DNA of 6,220 nt from Methanosarcinales archaeon (GTDB lineage: Archaea > Halobacteriota > Syntropharchaeia > Alkanophagales > Methanospirareceae): the NCBI GenBank assembly GCA_025464425.1, contig JAODGV010000118.1:1-6220 (forward strand). The letters are read 5' to 3'. Both the position numbers and the translations under genes were made by a program. This document shows positions 4,523 through 6,220 of this stretch, one piece after another. Position 1 is the stretch's first letter; each line of letters starts with the position of its first letter. The notes beneath the pieces are model-generated. The model worked only from the letters and a program-made list of their open reading frames with translations. It was not told the origin of the DNA and searched no databases.

Positions 4523-6010
4523 ATGGTGAGCGATTCGGGGCTAACGTCGGCGGAGAAGAAGCTATTGCTTGCATTCCAGAGCGGAGTGCGCGAGTATGAT
4601 CCCCTGGCACTGGCTGAGCGCACGGGTACAAACGAAGATGCCGTGATGCAAACTGCGTTTATACTCATGCATAAAGGGTTCTGTGATGTTAAAGAGCGTC
4701 GCAGAACTTATTACAGGCTGACTGCGGAGGGAGAGGAGTATGCAAAGGAGGGTCTGCCGGAACGGAGAGCACTGCGGTTATTACTGCGGAATAACAGGCA
4801 ACTGCCAGTTGAAGACCTGAAGTCAGCCCTTGGTAAGCGTGTGAATATAGCGATAAACTGGCTGTTGAAGAAGAACTGGGCTCATATTGATAAGGGGCAG
4901 GTCATATCAAACTACGATAAGGAACCCCCTTACGGACCCGATGAGGAGATACTTCATTCTCTGGCTGCGGAAGGTCAGAAGGAGCTATCGGAAGAGGAAT
5001 CAATAGCGCAACTGATCGCACGGCGACTGGTGAATGCCGATACGCGAATAGAACGCCGAATAGCTATTACTGACAGGGGTATGGAACTACTTGAGCACGG
5101 TATATTGATAGAAGAGGAGATAGCGCAGCTTACACCAGAACTGATAAGGACATGGCGAGGTCGAAAGTTCAAGCGATATGATATAAGCATATCCGGGCGG
5201 GCGGTCTTTGCTGCTAAGTTACATCCATATCAGCGTATACTGGATCGCATGAGGCGTATATTCACGGAGATGGGGTTCGTGGAGATAAAGGGGGACCTCA
5301 TCCAGAGCGCGTTCTGGAATTTTGATGCATTGTTTGTGCCTCAGGACCATCCTGCACGTGAGATGCAGGATACATTCTATCTCGGTGTGAGACGCAGGAT
5401 AGATGCACCGGAAGAGCTGATAGCAAGTGTGAAGGCTATGCATGAGCATGGTGGCGTGTTGAAATCTTCGGGCTGGGGTGGCGAATGGAAGCAGGAACTG
5501 AGCGAGGAACTGTTGCTGCGGACTCACACCACCGCGGTCACCGTGCGATACTTAGCTTCGCATCCAGAGCCACCGGTGAAGGTATTCTGTATTGGACGGG
5601 TCTATCGGCGCGAGACCATCGATCCGACACACATACCGGAGTTCGACCAGCTGGAGGGTATCGTCATGGATCGCAATGTTACATTTGCCAATTTACTGGG
5701 GTGTCTGGCAACATTCTACCGTAAGATGGGTTTCCCTTATATACGATTCCGACCCGGTTATTTCCCTTATACCGAACCTTCGGTTGAAGTGGAGGTGCAC
5801 ACAGATAGGGGCTGGATAGAGCTTGGTGGTGCCGGTATCTTCAGAGAAGAGGTGACACAACCGATAGGGGTGAAATACCCTGTTCTGGCATGGGGACTCG
5901 GTATCGGACGTTTAGCAATGATCAGTCTGGGTATGAGCGATATAAGGGACCTGTATCAGCCGGATATAGAATGGCTGAGACGAGCATGGATGTTGCCCGC
6001 ACGTGAGTGA
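4523..6010 (+). CDS. pheS: Phenylalanyl-tRNA synthetase alpha subunit (archaeal type)
   Basis: The catalytic subunit of the (alpha-beta)2 PheRS that charges tRNA-Phe. The protein has 495 residues, as expected for the long archaeal/eukaryotic form. Residues 1 to about 220 are the N-terminal extension of winged-helix-like modules; the R-R-T-Y-Y-R-L-T-x-E-G segment is typical. The class II core follows: motif 1 region with G251-F-x-E-I, then F-D-A-L-F-V-P-Q-D-H276-P-A-R-E-M-Q-D-T-F285, R333-T-H-T-T, motif 2 at G358-R-V-Y-R-R-E364 with H370-I-P-E-F-D-Q-L-E-G, F409-R-P-G-Y-F-P-Y-T-E-P-S-x-E, E433-L-G-G-A-G, and motif 3 at W457-G-L-G-I-G-R463-L. All catalytic segments look intact. The start was chosen because the conserved L-T-x-x-E-K-x-L-L begins at residue 7. 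pheT does not follow directly: 210 bp to the window edge contain no rightward gene, so the two subunits are apparently unlinked here. Confidence 0.5.
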   Translation: MVSDSGLTSAEKKLLLAFQSGVREYDPLALAERTGTNEDAVMQTAFILMHKGFCDVKERRRTYYRLTAEGEEYAKEGLPERRALRLLLRNNRQLPVEDLKSALGKRVNIAINWLLKKNWAHIDKGQVISNYDKEPPYGPDEEILHSLAAEGQKELSEEESIAQLIARRLVNADTRIERRIAITDRGMELLEHGILIEEEIAQLTPELIRTWRGRKFKRYDISISGRAVFAAKLHPYQRILDRMRRIFTEMGFVEIKGDLIQSAFWNFDALFVPQDHPAREMQDTFYLGVRRRIDAPEELIASVKAMHEHGGVLKSSGWGGEWKQELSEELLLRTHTTAVTVRYLASHPEPPVKVFCIGRVYRRETIDPTHIPEFDQLEGIVMDRNVTFANLLGCLATFYRKMGFPYIRFRPGYFPYTEPSVEVEVHTDRGWIELGGAGIFREEVTQPIGVKYPVLAWGLGIGRLAMISLGMSDIRDLYQPDIEWLRRAWMLPARE

Positions 6011-6139
6011 ACTACCCGTATCGCAGGAACTTCATGATTCAACAAAACTTGCAGATGGATGAGTGCCCGTAGTGGTTCCTATGTCGCTCCCGCTGCATTA
6101 CCGGCTTTAATCTCTATCAACATCACTCATCCCCGCTTT
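6011..6139. other. Gap after pheS without a supported gene
   Basis: No reading frame of convincing length exists on either strand; only frames of 12-14 codons are present. No tRNA-like fold or CCA end was seen. The visible content is the pair of inverted 9-mers listed separately. The gap probably serves as the 3' boundary of pheS and of a leftward gene entering from the right. Confidence 0.5.
6057..6132. repeat. Inverted 9-mers flanking 58 nt
   Basis: GGATGAGTG at 6057-6065 is exactly complementary to CACTCATCC at 6124-6132. An RNA from either strand could close a 9-bp stem around a 58-nt interior. No known RNA family was recognised. The interior shows no further strong pairing by eye. Confidence 0.5.
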
Positions 6140-6155
6140 TCATCGGACTGAAAAG
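6136..6155. terminator. Possible terminator-type hairpin
   Basis: CTTTTCA and TGAAAAG form a perfect 7-bp stem with a 6-nt loop, and the stem includes the stop codon of the partial leftward frame. It lies between two apparently convergent genes. It is AT-rich and lacks a long T-run, so a role in ending transcription is only possible. Confidence 0.5.
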
Positions 6156-6220
6156 TAGAATGATAGAATACAGAGAATTGCACCGGTTACGATGTACCCA
6201 ACTGTAATATCACGTTGTTT
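6140..6220 (-). CDS. Possible 3' end of a leftward membrane protein gene (partial)
   Basis: From the right edge of the window, one minus-strand frame stays open for 26 codons and ends with TGA at 6140-6142. Its translation starts K-Q-R-D and then gives about 20 hydrophobic residues (V-G-Y-I-V-T-G-A-I-L-C-I-L-S-F-Y-F-S-V) before a final Arg. This looks like a C-terminal membrane helix with a basic flank. The other two minus-strand frames hit stops within about 11 codons of the edge. The family cannot be identified from so short a piece, and an open run of this length could be chance. Confidence 0.5.
   Translation of the reverse strand, partial: KQRDITVGYIVTGAILCILSFYFSVR

Noticed and set aside
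6030..6151. Possible C/D-box RNA around GATGAGTG and a CTGA at 6148.
   Set aside because: The C-like boxes do not match RTGATGA well, no C'/D' pair is visible, and the spacing of about 90 nt is long for an archaeal C/D RNA.

Overview
This is an ordinary-looking stretch of an archaeal chromosome. SRP19, the archaeal/eukaryotic-type PheS alpha chain with its long N-terminal extension, and a DUF460 (COG2433) protein are all hallmark archaeal genes. The promoter boxes also look archaeal: A/T-rich TATA-like elements about 27-31 nt before start codons, several with no Shine-Dalgarno sequence. Moderate GC with heavy use of ATA (Ile) and AGG/AGA/CGT (Arg) codons would fit a euryarchaeon of the methanogen or alkane/methane-oxidiser side. 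That lineage is a guess from codon flavour, not a demonstrated assignment.

Layout from left to right. A UbiA-family membrane prenyltransferase runs leftward (70-1008). It shares a compact 50-bp two-way promoter region with a rightward DUF460 protein (1059-2294), which has a RuvC/RNase H-like domain, a coiled coil and a C-terminal domain. trpF (2312-3061) follows 17 bp later, probably in the same transcript. trpF runs head-on into the leftward SRP19 gene (2982-3290), and the two reading frames overlap by 80 bp at their 3' ends. Two more leftward genes lie upstream of SRP19: a small three-helix DUF4870/Tic20-like membrane protein (3343-3693) and pdxT (3764-4360, GTG start). Each has its own plausible promoter, so they need not form an operon. 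Divergent from pdxT, pheS runs rightward (4523-6010). The last 210 bp hold a short gene-free gap with small inverted repeats, then what may be the last 26 codons of a leftward membrane protein cut by the window edge.

The genes serve separate housekeeping jobs: isoprenoid transfer in the membrane, tryptophan synthesis (TrpF), pyridoxal phosphate synthesis (PdxT), membrane protein targeting (SRP19) and phenylalanine-tRNA charging (PheS). Their usual partners (pdxS, pheT, the other trp genes) are not in the window. No mobile element, CRISPR array, tRNA, rRNA or defence-type cluster was seen. I found no convincing new multi-gene system. The points most worth a second look are the short DUF460 architecture, the 80-bp convergent overlap that gives TrpF an unusual tail, the leaderless versus Shine-Dalgarno split between neighbouring genes, and the palindrome at the pheS start.
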